Shown: positions 1 through 6,346, numbered from the stretch's first letter. The stretch is 8,502 nucleotides of DNA from JBAYVY01 sp041674345 (GCA_041674345.1 JBAYVY010000152.1:1-8502), one strand, 5' to 3'. Program-made: numbers and translations. The notes: generated from the sequence alone by a model not told the origin.

Positions 1-4
1 GGGG

Positions 5-2596
5 TTGGGGGCGATGTGGCCTGGGGTGGTTTGGGGATGGGGATGGTGGTTGGTGGCGGGGGTGGTTGCGATGATGGCGATGGGGGTGGGAATAAAGATC
101 GCGAAGCCGCAAGCGGCGGGCGCGACCCGTAGTCTGTGGTTGATCGCGTTGGGATTGACGGGGGCGGCGTGGACCCCCGGAAGTGGCGGCCTTGGAAGTT
201 GGGGCCGGGTGAGTTTGGAGCGATACCTGGGGGATGCAAGCGTGTTGATGGATGTGACGGGCGTGGTGGTGGACGGGCCTGTGGTGGATACGGAGGCGGC
301 GGAGGGATTGGGGAGGTTTGTGTTTTTCAAGCCACGAACGCGATGGGTGATCGCGGTGGAGAAGGTACATGTATCGGGGAATCATCACGGTCTGACCGCC
401 CCCGGAACAGACGGTCATCCCGTGCTTGGGGAACAAAGGGTGCATGGGCGATTGCTGGTGAGTTTGAGCGAGGTGGATACGCGATGGGGGATCGGGGACC
501 GGGTGCGGTGGCAGGGATGGGTGACGGGACTGGGCGAGACGATGAACCCCGGCGAACATGACAGCGCGGCGACGTTTCGACGGGAAGGCATCGTCGGACG
601 TTTGTGGCTGCGCGAACGGGGCAATGCGAGACTGGTGGCCGCGGCGGAATGGTGGTCGTGGCGGGCGATGCGGGCGCGATGGGTGGAACGGGCGCAGATA
701 GCGCTGAATGATGGGATCGCCCCCGCCCCCGGAAGTACCCCCGGAAGTAGTGCGAAGCCGCAAGCGGCCCCCGGAAGCGAGGGAGACGGCGATGCGATTG
801 CGTTCATGGATGCGTTGGTGTTGGGGCAGCGTCGGGGGGAATTGGAGGATGTGTACCCGGCGTTTCGGTTGACGGGGTTGGCGCATGCGTTGTCGATCAG
901 CGGATTGCACGTGGGACTGGTGGCGATGGCGGCCTGGGCGGGGACATTGATTTTGACGAGTCGTCCGAGATGGGCGGCGGCGGCGGCGCTGCTGGCGGTG
1001 ACGGGGTATGTGTGGATGGTGCCGTGGCAGGTGCCGGTCATCCGGTCGGGATTCATGACGGGCATGTGTTGCGTGGGGCTGACGTGGGGCCGGCGATGGC
1101 GGAGCGCGGCGATACTGGGGTGGATCGGATTGATCTGGCTGGTGATCCGACCGGGCGATTTATTCGACGCGGGGTTTCAGTTGAGTTACGGGATCGTGGC
1201 GGCGCTGTTGCTGTGGACCGGGCCGATGGCGCGGTGGATGTTGCCGGCACGAATGTGGTCGGCGGAGGAAGAGCCGGCCTGGTGGGCGGCCAGACGATGG
1301 TTGGCGCAGTATGTGTCGGTAGGGTTGGTGGCGTGGCTGGTGGCCATGCCGATCGTGGCGTATCAGTTCGGGATGGTCAATCCGCTGGCGGCGGTGGTGG
1401 GCGTGGTGATGTTGCCGATGCTGGCGGGGATGTTGTGGCTGGGGCTGGCGAAGGTGGTGGTGGGATTGATCTGGCCGGCGGGGGGCGCGGCGATGGGCGG
1501 GGCGGTGTTGATGGTCGGGCGATGGTGCGTGGACGCGGTGACATGGATATCGCATCAGCCGGGTGTGGCGATGGACGTGCCGCGACCGGGCGGGGTGTGG
1601 ACGCTGGCGGCGCTGGCGGTGACGGCGGCGGTGTTGAGCGGGCGATTCGCGCGGAGGTATGCAGCCCTGGGGGCGTGCGTGGGGGTGCTGGGCGTGGGGT
1701 TGTATGCGGGGAGTGCTAAGCCGCCCCCGCAAGCGGCGAAGATGGAATGCACTTCACTGGCGGTCGGCGATGGATCGTGTTTTGTGATACGCAGTGGGGA
1801 TGCGACGTGGCTGTTCGATTGCGGGTCGGGGCAGCGGCGAAACGTCGGCAAACGCGTGGTCGTGCCGGCGATGAAGGCGATGGGCATTGATCGCATCGAC
1901 ACCCTGGTCATCAGCCACGGCGACTTCGATCACTTCAGCGGCACCCTGGAGGTGTGCGACGCGATGCCCGTGCGACGCATCGTCACCATCGACGCGGTGC
2001 TGGGCGAAGCCGACGAACTGTCTTACGGCGCGACCGCGGCATTGATACACGGCCTGCGCGATCGTCACGTGCCGATACAAACCGCGGCGATCGGTTGGCG
2101 CGATCAGTTCGGCGATGTGAATGTCGAAACACTCTGGCCCCCGCCGCCGGAAGATCGCATCACGTTCAAAACGAACAACGACGGTTCGCTGGTGATGCGT
2201 TTCACCGTGAACACGCCCGCCGGTCCGCGACGGTTGATGATGAACGGCGACATTCAGGGCGTCGCCATGTCGATGCTCGCCGAGCGCGGCATCGACATCA
2301 GCGCCGAGGTGACCGACCTGCCCCACCACGGCAGCTTTCCGCCCGGCGTACTCAATTGGCTGCGACGGGTGCATCCGCGCATCGTGCTGCAATCGACCGG
2401 CCCGCGGAAACTGAACTGGGACAAGTGGGCCGGTCACACAGACGGCATGATGCGACTGATTACCGCCCGGCTGGGGGCTGTGACCGTGCGATTGAACCAC
2501 GACGGCCACTGGTCCACGAGCCATTTCGCCGGGACCGCCGAAACGGACAATCCGCTGGAAAACAGTAACGACAGCCCCGCCAACGCATTACCGTGA
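5..2596 (+). CDS. comEC: ComEC/Rec2 DNA-uptake channel protein with C-terminal metallo-beta-lactamase domain
   Basis: Inner-membrane channel that moves single-stranded DNA into the cytoplasm during natural transformation. The 863-residue reading frame has the family's full architecture. A Trp/Val-rich membrane segment lies at about residues 8-30. An OB-fold-like region (DUF4131 type) spans about 70-210. A low-complexity linker follows at about 237-262. The polytopic Competence domain starts near 265 and contains the signature SISGLHVGL near 293-301, with many hydrophobic segments up to about 570. The metallo-beta-lactamase domain covers about 580-850, with a SHGDFDH metal motif (H638, D640, D642, H643) and HHGS (H774, H775). 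In the family this domain is thought to be a nuclease that degrades the non-transported strand. The frame is open to the left edge, so TTG at 5 and ATG at 14 are only candidate starts and the gene may begin outside the window. Length fits the family. Odd points: three copies of a dyad repeat in linkers, and a change in base composition near the start of the lactamase domain. Confidence 0.92.
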   Translation: MGAMWPGVVWGWGWWLVAGVVAMMAMGVGIKIAKPQAAGATRSLWLIALGLTGAAWTPGSGGLGSWGRVSLERYLGDASVLMDVTGVVVDGPVVDTEAAEGLGRFVFFKPRTRWVIAVEKVHVSGNHHGLTAPGTDGHPVLGEQRVHGRLLVSLSEVDTRWGIGDRVRWQGWVTGLGETMNPGEHDSAATFRREGIVGRLWLRERGNARLVAAAEWWSWRAMRARWVERAQIALNDGIAPAPGSTPGSSAKPQAAPGSEGDGDAIAFMDALVLGQRRGELEDVYPAFRLTGLAHALSISGLHVGLVAMAAWAGTLILTSRPRWAAAAALLAVTGYVWMVPWQVPVIRSGFMTGMCCVGLTWGRRWRSAAILGWIGLIWLVIRPGDLFDAGFQLSYGIVAALLLWTGPMARWMLPARMWSAEEEPAWWAARRWLAQYVSVGLVAWLVAMPIVAYQFGMVNPLAAVVGVVMLPMLAGMLWLGLAKVVVGLIWPAGGAAMGGAVLMVGRWCVDAVTWISHQPGVAMDVPRPGGVWTLAALAVTAAVLSGRFARRYAALGACVGVLGVGLYAGSAKPPPQAAKMECTSLAVGDGSCFVIRSGDATWLFDCGSGQRRNVGKRVVVPAMKAMGIDRIDTLVISHGDFDHFSGTLEVCDAMPVRRIVTIDAVLGEADELSYGATAALIHGLRDRHVPIQTAAIGWRDQFGDVNVETLWPPPPEDRITFKTNNDGSLVMRFTVNTPAGPRRLMMNGDIQGVAMSMLAERGIDISAEVTDLPHHGSFPPGVLNWLRRVHPRIVLQSTGPRKLNWDKWAGHTDGMMRLITARLGAVTVRLNHDGHWSTSHFAGTAETDNPLENSNDSPANALP
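101..117 (+). repeat. Dyad 17-mer, copy 1 of 3 in comEC
   Basis: The sequence GCGAAGCCGCAAGCGGC contains the perfect inverted repeat GCCGC-AA-GCGGC (106-117). It encodes Ala-Lys-Pro-Gln-Ala and falls just after the first membrane segment of ComEC. An identical 17-mer occurs at 752-768 and a variant at 1715-1737. Confidence 0.75.
719..777 (+). repeat. Low-complexity repeat cluster in the comEC linker (three CCCCCGGAAG units plus a dyad 17-mer)
   Basis: Three copies of CCCCCGGAAG(T/C) start at 726, 738 and 768. The dyad 17-mer GCGAAGCCGCAAGCGGC lies at 752-768, between the second and third copies. The translation is a Pro-Gly-Ser/Ala-Lys-Pro-Gln-rich linker between the OB-fold and Competence domains. 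The 16-mer at 719-734 recurs exactly, inverted, at 6422-6437 in ppk1. This cluster looks like accreted short repeats tolerated in a flexible linker. Confidence 0.75.
1715..1737 (+). repeat. Dyad repeat, copy 3 of 3 in comEC (variant with a 6-bp insertion)
   Basis: This reads GCTAAGCCG, then CCCCCG, then CAAGCGGC. It is the same element as copies 1 and 2, with one substitution and six added bases, and encodes AKP-PP-QAA. It lies at the junction between the last membrane segment and the metallo-beta-lactamase domain. All three copies are read in the same protein frame. Confidence 0.65.
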
Positions 2597-2631
2597 CAGA
2601 TTCGCCCCCCCCGCCGGCGTCTGCTTTTTCA

Positions 2632-2660
2632 TCGCCAATCGCCGACGGCGCGGGTATAAT
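2632..2660 (+). promoter_or_regulatory. Sigma-70-type promoter for the coiled-coil operon
   Basis: A perfect TATAAT -10 box lies at 2655-2660, with a TCGCCA -35-like box (4 of 6 matches) at 2632-2637 and a 17-base spacer. The expected start near 2667 gives a leader of only about 16 bases before the ATG at 2683. That leader contains the AAGGAG ribosome binding site at 2670-2675. The promoter lies just downstream of the comEC stop, so this operon is probably transcribed independently of comEC. Confidence 0.7.
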
Positions 2661-2682
2661 TAGGAAGCGAAGGAGTTACCTC

Positions 2683-3426
2683 ATGCGTTACCAATCGACC
2701 CTGATCGTGACTGTGACGGTTGCCCTGACCCTGGGTTTCATTTCGCCGCTGTTCGCCGCGGATCAGGCCGAGGTCGATCAACTGCGCGCCGATTACGCCA
2801 AGCTCAAGGCCGAGATGGATCAGACCCTGGCGCAGATGCGCGATCTGAAACAGCAACTGGCCGCGCCCGCCGCACCGGCACCGCAGCAACCTGTCGCGGA
2901 CATTTCACTGGATCAGAAAATCGACCGGCTCATCACCGCGCAGACGAATCTCGAAAAGAAACTCGACGCGCTGGCCGCCCAACAGACGCAGGCCGATCGC
3001 GCCCGTCAGCAGCAGGCCGCCACGCCCGTGCCCAATGATCTGAACAGCCCCTACGCCTATCGCTACAACGCCCCCGGAAGCACCCCCGCCCCTTCCCCCG
3101 ACGCCAACGCGCCTCAGCCGGTCAACGCGACCTACTCCACCTACTCCAACGGCTACACCTCCGGCTCCTACGTCCCGCCCGTCCAGCCCGTCCAATCCGC
3201 CGGACCCGTCGTGTACGTCAATCCCCAACCCACCGTCGTCTATACCACCCCCACTTACATCTACTCCGACTGGTACCGGCCCTATCCCTACTACCCCCAC
3301 TACTACCGCTATCCACGCTACTACCGTTCCGGCCTGAGCGTCGGCGTTTACGACGATCATTTCTACTTCGGCATCGGCACCGGCGTCCGCTTCGGCGGGC
3401 ATAACCATCACCATCATCGCCATTGA
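2683..3426 (+). CDS. Secreted coiled-coil protein with a Tyr-rich, His-tailed C-terminus (unknown function)
   Basis: No family is recognised with confidence. The start is ATG 2683 because AAGGAG lies seven bases upstream; the open frame extends back to a GTG at 2593 that lacks such support. The product has 247 residues. Residues 1-25 form a signal peptide ending LFA, followed by AD. Two coiled-coil segments lie at about 27-60 and 76-112, separated by an Ala/Pro/Gln linker. A Pro/Ser/Asn-rich stretch follows to about 185. The tail from about 190 is packed with Tyr and Pro, passes through a Gly-rich beta-like stretch and ends in GHNHHHHRH. These features indicate an exported periplasmic or envelope protein, possibly oligomeric through its coils. 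The His cluster could bind metal, which is inference. It probably shares a transcript with the gene starting at 3443, 16 bases downstream. Confidence 0.8.
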   Translation: MRYQSTLIVTVTVALTLGFISPLFAADQAEVDQLRADYAKLKAEMDQTLAQMRDLKQQLAAPAAPAPQQPVADISLDQKIDRLITAQTNLEKKLDALAAQQTQADRARQQQAATPVPNDLNSPYAYRYNAPGSTPAPSPDANAPQPVNATYSTYSNGYTSGSYVPPVQPVQSAGPVVYVNPQPTVVYTTPTYIYSDWYRPYPYYPHYYRYPRYYRSGLSVGVYDDHFYFGIGTGVRFGGHNHHHHRH

Positions 3427-3430
3427 TCCC

Positions 3431-3435
3431 GGAGG
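3431..3435 (+). promoter_or_regulatory. Ribosome binding site that sets the start at 3443
   Basis: GGAGG lies seven bases before ATG 3443. An in-frame TTG at 3437 is only one base from it, too close to serve as the start. This fixes the shorter N-terminus. Confidence 0.75.
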
Positions 3436-3442
3436 ATTGCGC

Positions 3443-4291
3443 ATGACACCTCTTCGCATCGCCCTGCTGGCGTCGATCCTCGCGCTGTTCGCCATCGACC
3501 CCTCCGTCCGCGCCGCCGACACCCCCGGTTCCCCCAGCCCCGCCGATCTCGAAAAGCAACTGACCGACCTGCGCCGCGACCTGGCCGATACCCGCCTTCA
3601 GTTGCAACAGGCGAAAACCGAACTGGACGACATTCGCCGGTTCCTGGCGGAAAAAAACATCGACGAAAAACTCACCGAATGGCGCACGGAACGCGCCAAG
3701 CTCGCCGAGGAACGCCGGCTGCTCCAGATGGAACGCACCCGCCTCGACGCTTCGCGCAAAGCGCTGCATCAGGACACCACCCGCCTCGCCCAGCAATCCG
3801 CCGCCGATCAGCAAAAACAGCAGCAACAACAAACCGACGCCGTCGCGCCCCGTTGGAACGCCCAGTACGAGATCGGCCTGATCCGCGTTGACAACCCCAC
3901 CGTCTATCTGACCGACATCAACGGACGAATCTTCATCGACCAATACCCCACCGCCGAACGCCACAAAGTCAAAGTCAGGGGTTCCTTCCTCAACCGCTCG
4001 CGGATGCCCTGGCGATACACCTTTGAAATCCGCATCGCAAGCACCGACCCCATCGGACTGAACGGACGCAAAATCCTCGCGTCCTGGCCCTATCAAACCC
4101 CCCTGCTCACCCCCGGCGAACTGCATAACTTCGAGGTCGAATTGCAACTCAAGGGCGGCGACATCGGCGACATCGACATTGTGCAAATCGGCAACGTCAC
4201 CGCCGACCGTCCCGCCGACCCCAACACACCCAACACGCCCACCGTGCCCGCCACCCCCGCCGTCGAAGACAAATCCGCCCCCCCCAGGTGA
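3443..4291 (+). CDS. Secreted coiled-coil protein with a C-terminal beta-type (FxLYD-like) domain
   Basis: Function is unknown. The 282-residue product begins with a signal peptide (1-24, ending VRA, followed by AD). A long, highly charged coiled coil spans about 34-120, then a Gln-rich patch to about 133. From about 138 to 250 there is a compact domain with the feel of a beta sandwich. Its strands around KVKVRGSFLNRS and YTFEIRI, followed by LLTPGELHNFEVEL, resemble FxLYD-type extracellular domains, which carry a G-x-(V/F)-x-N strand and a late PGE-x-x-x-F motif. That assignment is by eye and tentative. A Pro/Thr-rich tail of about 30 residues ends the protein. It follows the previous coiled-coil gene after 16 bases with its own strong ribosome binding site, so the two are likely cotranscribed and may interact through their coils in the periplasm. 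Confidence 0.8.
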   Translation: MTPLRIALLASILALFAIDPSVRAADTPGSPSPADLEKQLTDLRRDLADTRLQLQQAKTELDDIRRFLAEKNIDEKLTEWRTERAKLAEERRLLQMERTRLDASRKALHQDTTRLAQQSAADQQKQQQQQTDAVAPRWNAQYEIGLIRVDNPTVYLTDINGRIFIDQYPTAERHKVKVRGSFLNRSRMPWRYTFEIRIASTDPIGLNGRKILASWPYQTPLLTPGELHNFEVELQLKGGDIGDIDIVQIGNVTADRPADPNTPNTPTVPATPAVEDKSAPPR

Positions 4292-4300
4292 ACACTCAAG

Positions 4301-4342
4301 CCCCGACATGGCCCTTCCTGCTTCCGGGGGGCCTTGCCGGGG
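4301..4342 (+). terminator. GC-rich stem-loop after the coiled-coil operon, possible terminator
   Basis: CCCCG (4301-4305) pairs with CGGGG (4338-4342), and GGCCC (4310-4314) pairs with GGGCC (4329-4333), with a weak two-pair bridge between them. It begins nine bases after the stop codon of the upstream gene. A U-rich but interrupted stretch follows about ten bases later (TTTCATTTCATTCATTT), so termination is plausible but not textbook. Confidence 0.35.
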
Positions 4343-4448
4343 ATCGTCGCCCGATTTCATTTCATTCATTTGCCGTGTTTTGATATCGCGGCGATTTCCC
4401 TTGTTTTGTTGTGGCGGGATTGCCAAACCATTTATTCCAAGAAATGCG

Positions 4449-4477
4449 TTGACACACGCCGCCCCTTGTGATTTATT
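4449..4477 (+). promoter_or_regulatory. Promoter-like site with consensus -35 box
   Basis: A perfect TTGACA lies at 4449-4454 and TTTATT (4 of 6 matches to TATAAT) at 4472-4477, with a 17-base spacer. A transcript from about 4484 would run roughly 310 bases to the terminator at 4768-4795 without crossing an intact gene. Confidence 0.45.
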
Positions 4478-4604
4478 GTTCGTATCGCATCCGCGACAAC
4501 CAGCCCGATCAACACGTCGGGCTTGAACACAACGAAGAGAGTTTGAAGTTCGTAACGCGACGCCGCGACCTTTCGCCGGCGAGTGGTTTGCGTACACGCA
4601 CAAC

Positions 4605-4711
4605 TTAACGCCTCTCGGCTCTTTGACAACCGTATCCGTAACGTCCCCGAACCGGCGTCGATCGGCCTACCGGCCACCGGCGGCCCGATGCGCTCCCTCC
4701 TCCGCAAAGGC
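4605..4711 (+). pseudogene. Frameshifted trace of a PEP-CTERM protein C-terminus
   Basis: In one frame (4643-4711) the translation contains VPEPASIGL, then PATGGP and a basic MRSLLRKG. This matches the order of a PEP-CTERM sorting signal: VPEP motif, hydrophobic run, Arg/Lys-rich end. The hydrophobic part is broken by two prolines and no stop follows the basic end. Immediately upstream, the neighbouring frame reads LTTVSVTS, a typical strand preceding VPEP in such proteins, which suggests a one-base slip near 4641-4646. No signal peptide or intact body is visible upstream. The terminator 57 bases downstream would fit a former gene end. Alternatively this is a coincidence inside a structured RNA. 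Confidence 0.3.
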
Positions 4712-4767
4712 ATCACCGTCACGCTCCAAATCGCCCGGTTGCGGCTGACGTGCTTCCCCCTGGCCAA

Positions 4768-4795
4768 CCCCCGCTCTCCCCGGCGGGGGTTTTTT
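4768..4795 (+). terminator. Strong intrinsic terminator
   Basis: CCCCCGC (4768-4774) pairs perfectly with GCGGGGG (4783-4789) around an eight-base loop, followed immediately by six T (4790-4795). Flanking AA and TT extend the stem to nine pairs. It ends whatever is transcribed from the 4449 promoter region. Confidence 0.85.
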
Positions 4796-5066
4796 CATGT
4801 TCCAGCCCCGTTCCCGCTTCTCAACCGAGTTTGGGATCAGGCCATTCCGCCGCGATCGCCCGCTTCCTCGGTGTTGGAAGTCGCCCCATTGAATATTCGG
4901 TATTCGACGAAAATAGACCTATCATCGTCGCTGTTTGATGCGTTAAATACCGCGAAAAATACGCCGCTGTCCGCTCGCGCGACCATCCCCGAACCCCGAT
5001 TCCCTCGCCCCCCCCGAAACTCGAAACTCTCCCCCACCCGCAATGGCCCCGCATTCATCGCCCGGT

Positions 5067-5072
5067 TAAACT
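5067..5072 (+). promoter_or_regulatory. Possible -10 box close to the lipoprotein start
   Basis: TAAACT (4 of 6 matches to TATAAT) ends seven bases before ATG 5080, and no Shine-Dalgarno sequence precedes that ATG. If used, the transcript would be nearly leaderless. No good -35 box is visible, so this is weak. Confidence 0.25.
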
Positions 5073-5079
5073 ATCCGCC

Positions 5080-5511
5080 ATGCGAAACATGCTGATACTC
5101 GCCCTGATCGCGCTTGCGCTCGTGCCGCTGGTCGGCTGCGTCGAACGCACCATCACCATCACCAGCGAACCCGACGGCGCGCTGGTCTGGCTCAACGATG
5201 AAGAAGTCGGACGAACCCCCCTCAGCGTGCCGTTCACCTTCTACGGCGTGTACGACGTGCGCGTGTCCAAAGACGGCTACCAAACCCTCAACACCTCCCA
5301 ACGAGCCGACGCACCCCTCAAAGACACCCTCGGCATCGACCTGTTCACCGAAATGGCCCCCTGGACCGAACGCATCAACCTTCAGTGGCACTTCCAACTC
5401 GACCAGGCCCAGCCCGTCGATGAGTCCCTCACCCTCGATCGCGCCCGACAATTGAAGGCGATGCTGGAAGAACAGGCCCCAGCCCAACAAACAGATCCCG
5501 CCGCGAAATGA
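5080..5511 (+). CDS. PEGA-domain lipoprotein
   Basis: A small envelope lipoprotein of 143 residues. Residues 1-20 form a type II signal peptide with lipobox LVGC (17-20), so Cys20 should be lipidated. A PEGA-type domain occupies about 23-70, with the typical pattern of SEPDGALVWLNDEEVGRTPL followed by a YxVRVSKDGYQT strand. PEGA domains are short beta folds common on bacterial surface and cell-envelope proteins; no reaction is implied. The rest to about 110 has a conserved-looking W/F/L pattern (LFTEMAPW, NLQWHFQL), followed by a helical, Gln/Ala-rich tail. ATG 5080 is chosen because it gives the complete signal peptide; a second in-frame ATG at 5089 is possible. There is no clear ribosome binding site. 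The gene is isolated and converges on the acyltransferase gene. Confidence 0.85.
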   Translation: MRNMLILALIALALVPLVGCVERTITITSEPDGALVWLNDEEVGRTPLSVPFTFYGVYDVRVSKDGYQTLNTSQRADAPLKDTLGIDLFTEMAPWTERINLQWHFQLDQAQPVDESLTLDRARQLKAMLEEQAPAQQTDPAAK

Positions 5512-5526
5512 CCTGTTGGTGATTTT

Positions 5527-5577
5527 GGATTTGTGATTTAAGCCCAAGTCCTCCCCGCGTCCCCCAATCACAAATCC
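5527..5577. repeat. 12-bp perfect inverted repeat between convergent genes
   Basis: GGATTTGTGATT (5527-5538) is exactly inverted at 5566-5577, with a 27-base C-rich loop. The left arm continues a loosely repeated GATTT/GTGATTT pattern from 5519. It lies between two convergent stop codons and may fold in transcripts from either side, but neither arm is followed by a T run, so it is not a classical intrinsic terminator. Confidence 0.7.
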
Positions 5578-5587
5578 CCCTTCCCCC

Positions 5588-6190
5588 TCACCGCAGCGCC
5601 TTCGCCGGGTTCCCCGCCACCGTCTGACCGGTCGCCACATCGCCTCGCACCATGCTCCCGGCTCCGACCACCGCGTCGTCGCCGATGCGCACGCCCGGCA
5701 TCACCGTCGCGCCCGCCCCGATCAATGTCCGATGCCCCACCGTCACACGTCCGCACAGAATACTTCCGGGGGCGATGTGTGCCGCGTCGCCGATCACGTT
5801 GTCGTGTTCGACGATGCTGCCGGTGTTGATGATCGCCCCGGCCCCGATGCGCGTCATCGACTGCGCCACCGCCAGAGGACCGATGTAAACCCCTTCATCC
5901 ACACTCGCCGACGGACTGACCACCGCGGTCGGGTGAATCACCGTCGCCAGTTTTCGACCCGACTGCTGCAATTCGTTCATCAATCGCCCGCGGATCGCGT
6001 TGTCGCCGATGGCGACGAGCCAGTGGGCGTCGTCGTCGAAACGGTCGATCACCGTCCAGGCCGCGATGTGTGTGCCCGGTCGCAAACGGTCGTCACGATA
6101 GCCCAGCACGACCCAGCCCTGCGCCGCCGCCGCCTCCGCCACGACCAGCCCGTGTCCCCCGGCTCCGTAAACGATCAGCTTGTGTCGCAT
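5588..6190 (-). CDS. NeuD/PglD-family sugar O- or N-acyltransferase (left-handed beta-helix)
   Basis: Predicted acetyl-CoA-dependent transferase acting on a sugar or nucleotide-sugar, as in sialic acid or bacillosamine-type pathways. The exact substrate cannot be read from sequence. The 200-residue product has the two-part layout of the family. An N-terminal Rossmann-like domain begins with YGAGGHG (8-14). From about 85 to 180 there are hexapeptide repeats of a left-handed beta-helix (for example VIHPTAVVSPSASVDEG, TVMPGVRIGDDAVVGAG). The expected catalytic His is H129 in IVEHDNVIG, followed by AHIAPG at 137-142, which corresponds to the active-site region of PglD. The C-terminus has the usual AGNPAK. 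Length is normal for the family. It stands alone here, with no sugar synthase, aminotransferase or glycosyltransferase beside it. Only a weak ribosome binding site precedes its ATG, and its upstream region is filled by tandem repeats. Confidence 0.9.
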   Translation of the reverse strand: MRHKLIVYGAGGHGLVVAEAAAAQGWVVLGYRDDRLRPGTHIAAWTVIDRFDDDAHWLVAIGDNAIRGRLMNELQQSGRKLATVIHPTAVVSPSASVDEGVYIGPLAVAQSMTRIGAGAIINTGSIVEHDNVIGDAAHIAPGSILCGRVTVGHRTLIGAGATVMPGVRIGDDAVVGAGSMVRGDVATGQTVAGNPAKALR

Positions 6191-6213
6191 GACGCCATTG
6201 TCCGATGGGCAAG

Positions 6214-6340
6214 GTCGAATGTCGAATGCGGAAAGAAAGTCGGAAGTCGGAAGTCGGAAGTCGGAAGTCGGAAGTCGGAAGTCGGAAGAATTTTATACAC
6301 GGCTCTTTACTTCCCACTTTCCTCCCACTTCCGACTTTCC
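6214..6340 (+). repeat. Heptamer tandem array with an inverted copy (element B)
   Basis: Two GTCGAAT units (6214-6227) precede six perfect CGGAAGT units plus a six-base partial unit (6241-6288). After a spacer, degenerate copies occur on the opposite strand (6311-6340). The arms include a perfect 13-bp inverted repeat: GAAAGTCGGAAGT at 6235-6247 matches the complement of 6327-6339. The array fills the 201-base gap between the divergent acyltransferase and ppk1 genes, so it separates or overlaps their promoters. It resembles heptamer repeats known from other bacteria, such as cyanobacterial STRR sequences. Confidence 0.85.
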
Positions 6341-6346
6341 AACGGG

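Larger units (their letters stand above)
4292..5079. other. Gene-poor stretch of 788 bases with hairpins, a promoter, a pseudogene trace and a terminator
   Basis: No intact coding region is convincing here; the open frames lack ribosome binding sites and protein-like composition. Visible in order: a GC-rich stem at 4301-4342; a promoter-like site at 4449-4477; a perfect 7-bp hairpin (AGCCCGA 4502-4508 with TCGGGCT 4517-4523); a short hairpin around 4586-4604; a PEP-CTERM-like trace at 4605-4711 that overlaps a stem at 4661-4689; and an intrinsic terminator at 4768-4795. From 4796 to 5079 little is visible beyond a small TTGAATA/TATTCGA stem near 4890-4908 and a doubled heptamer CGAAACT at 5015-5028. 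Confidence 0.6.

Noticed and set aside
970..1719. Gly-rich + strand frame (249 codons) inside comEC
   Set aside because: It overlaps the conserved Competence domain of ComEC in a different frame and consists of Gly/Asp/Val repeats typical of GC-rich shadows.
3218..4603. Long minus-strand open frame (461 codons) opposite the coiled-coil operon
   Set aside because: Its Gly/Gly-Val-rich, low-complexity product mirrors the C-rich codons of the two + strand genes, which have signal peptides, ribosome binding sites and a promoter.
4623..4628. Second TTGACA as a promoter
   Set aside because: No TATAAT-like sequence occurs at 16-18 bases downstream; the region there is GC-rich.
4583..5095. 170-codon + strand frame across the gene-poor stretch
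   Set aside because: It runs through the intrinsic terminator and has no ribosome binding site or protein-like composition beyond the short VPEP trace.
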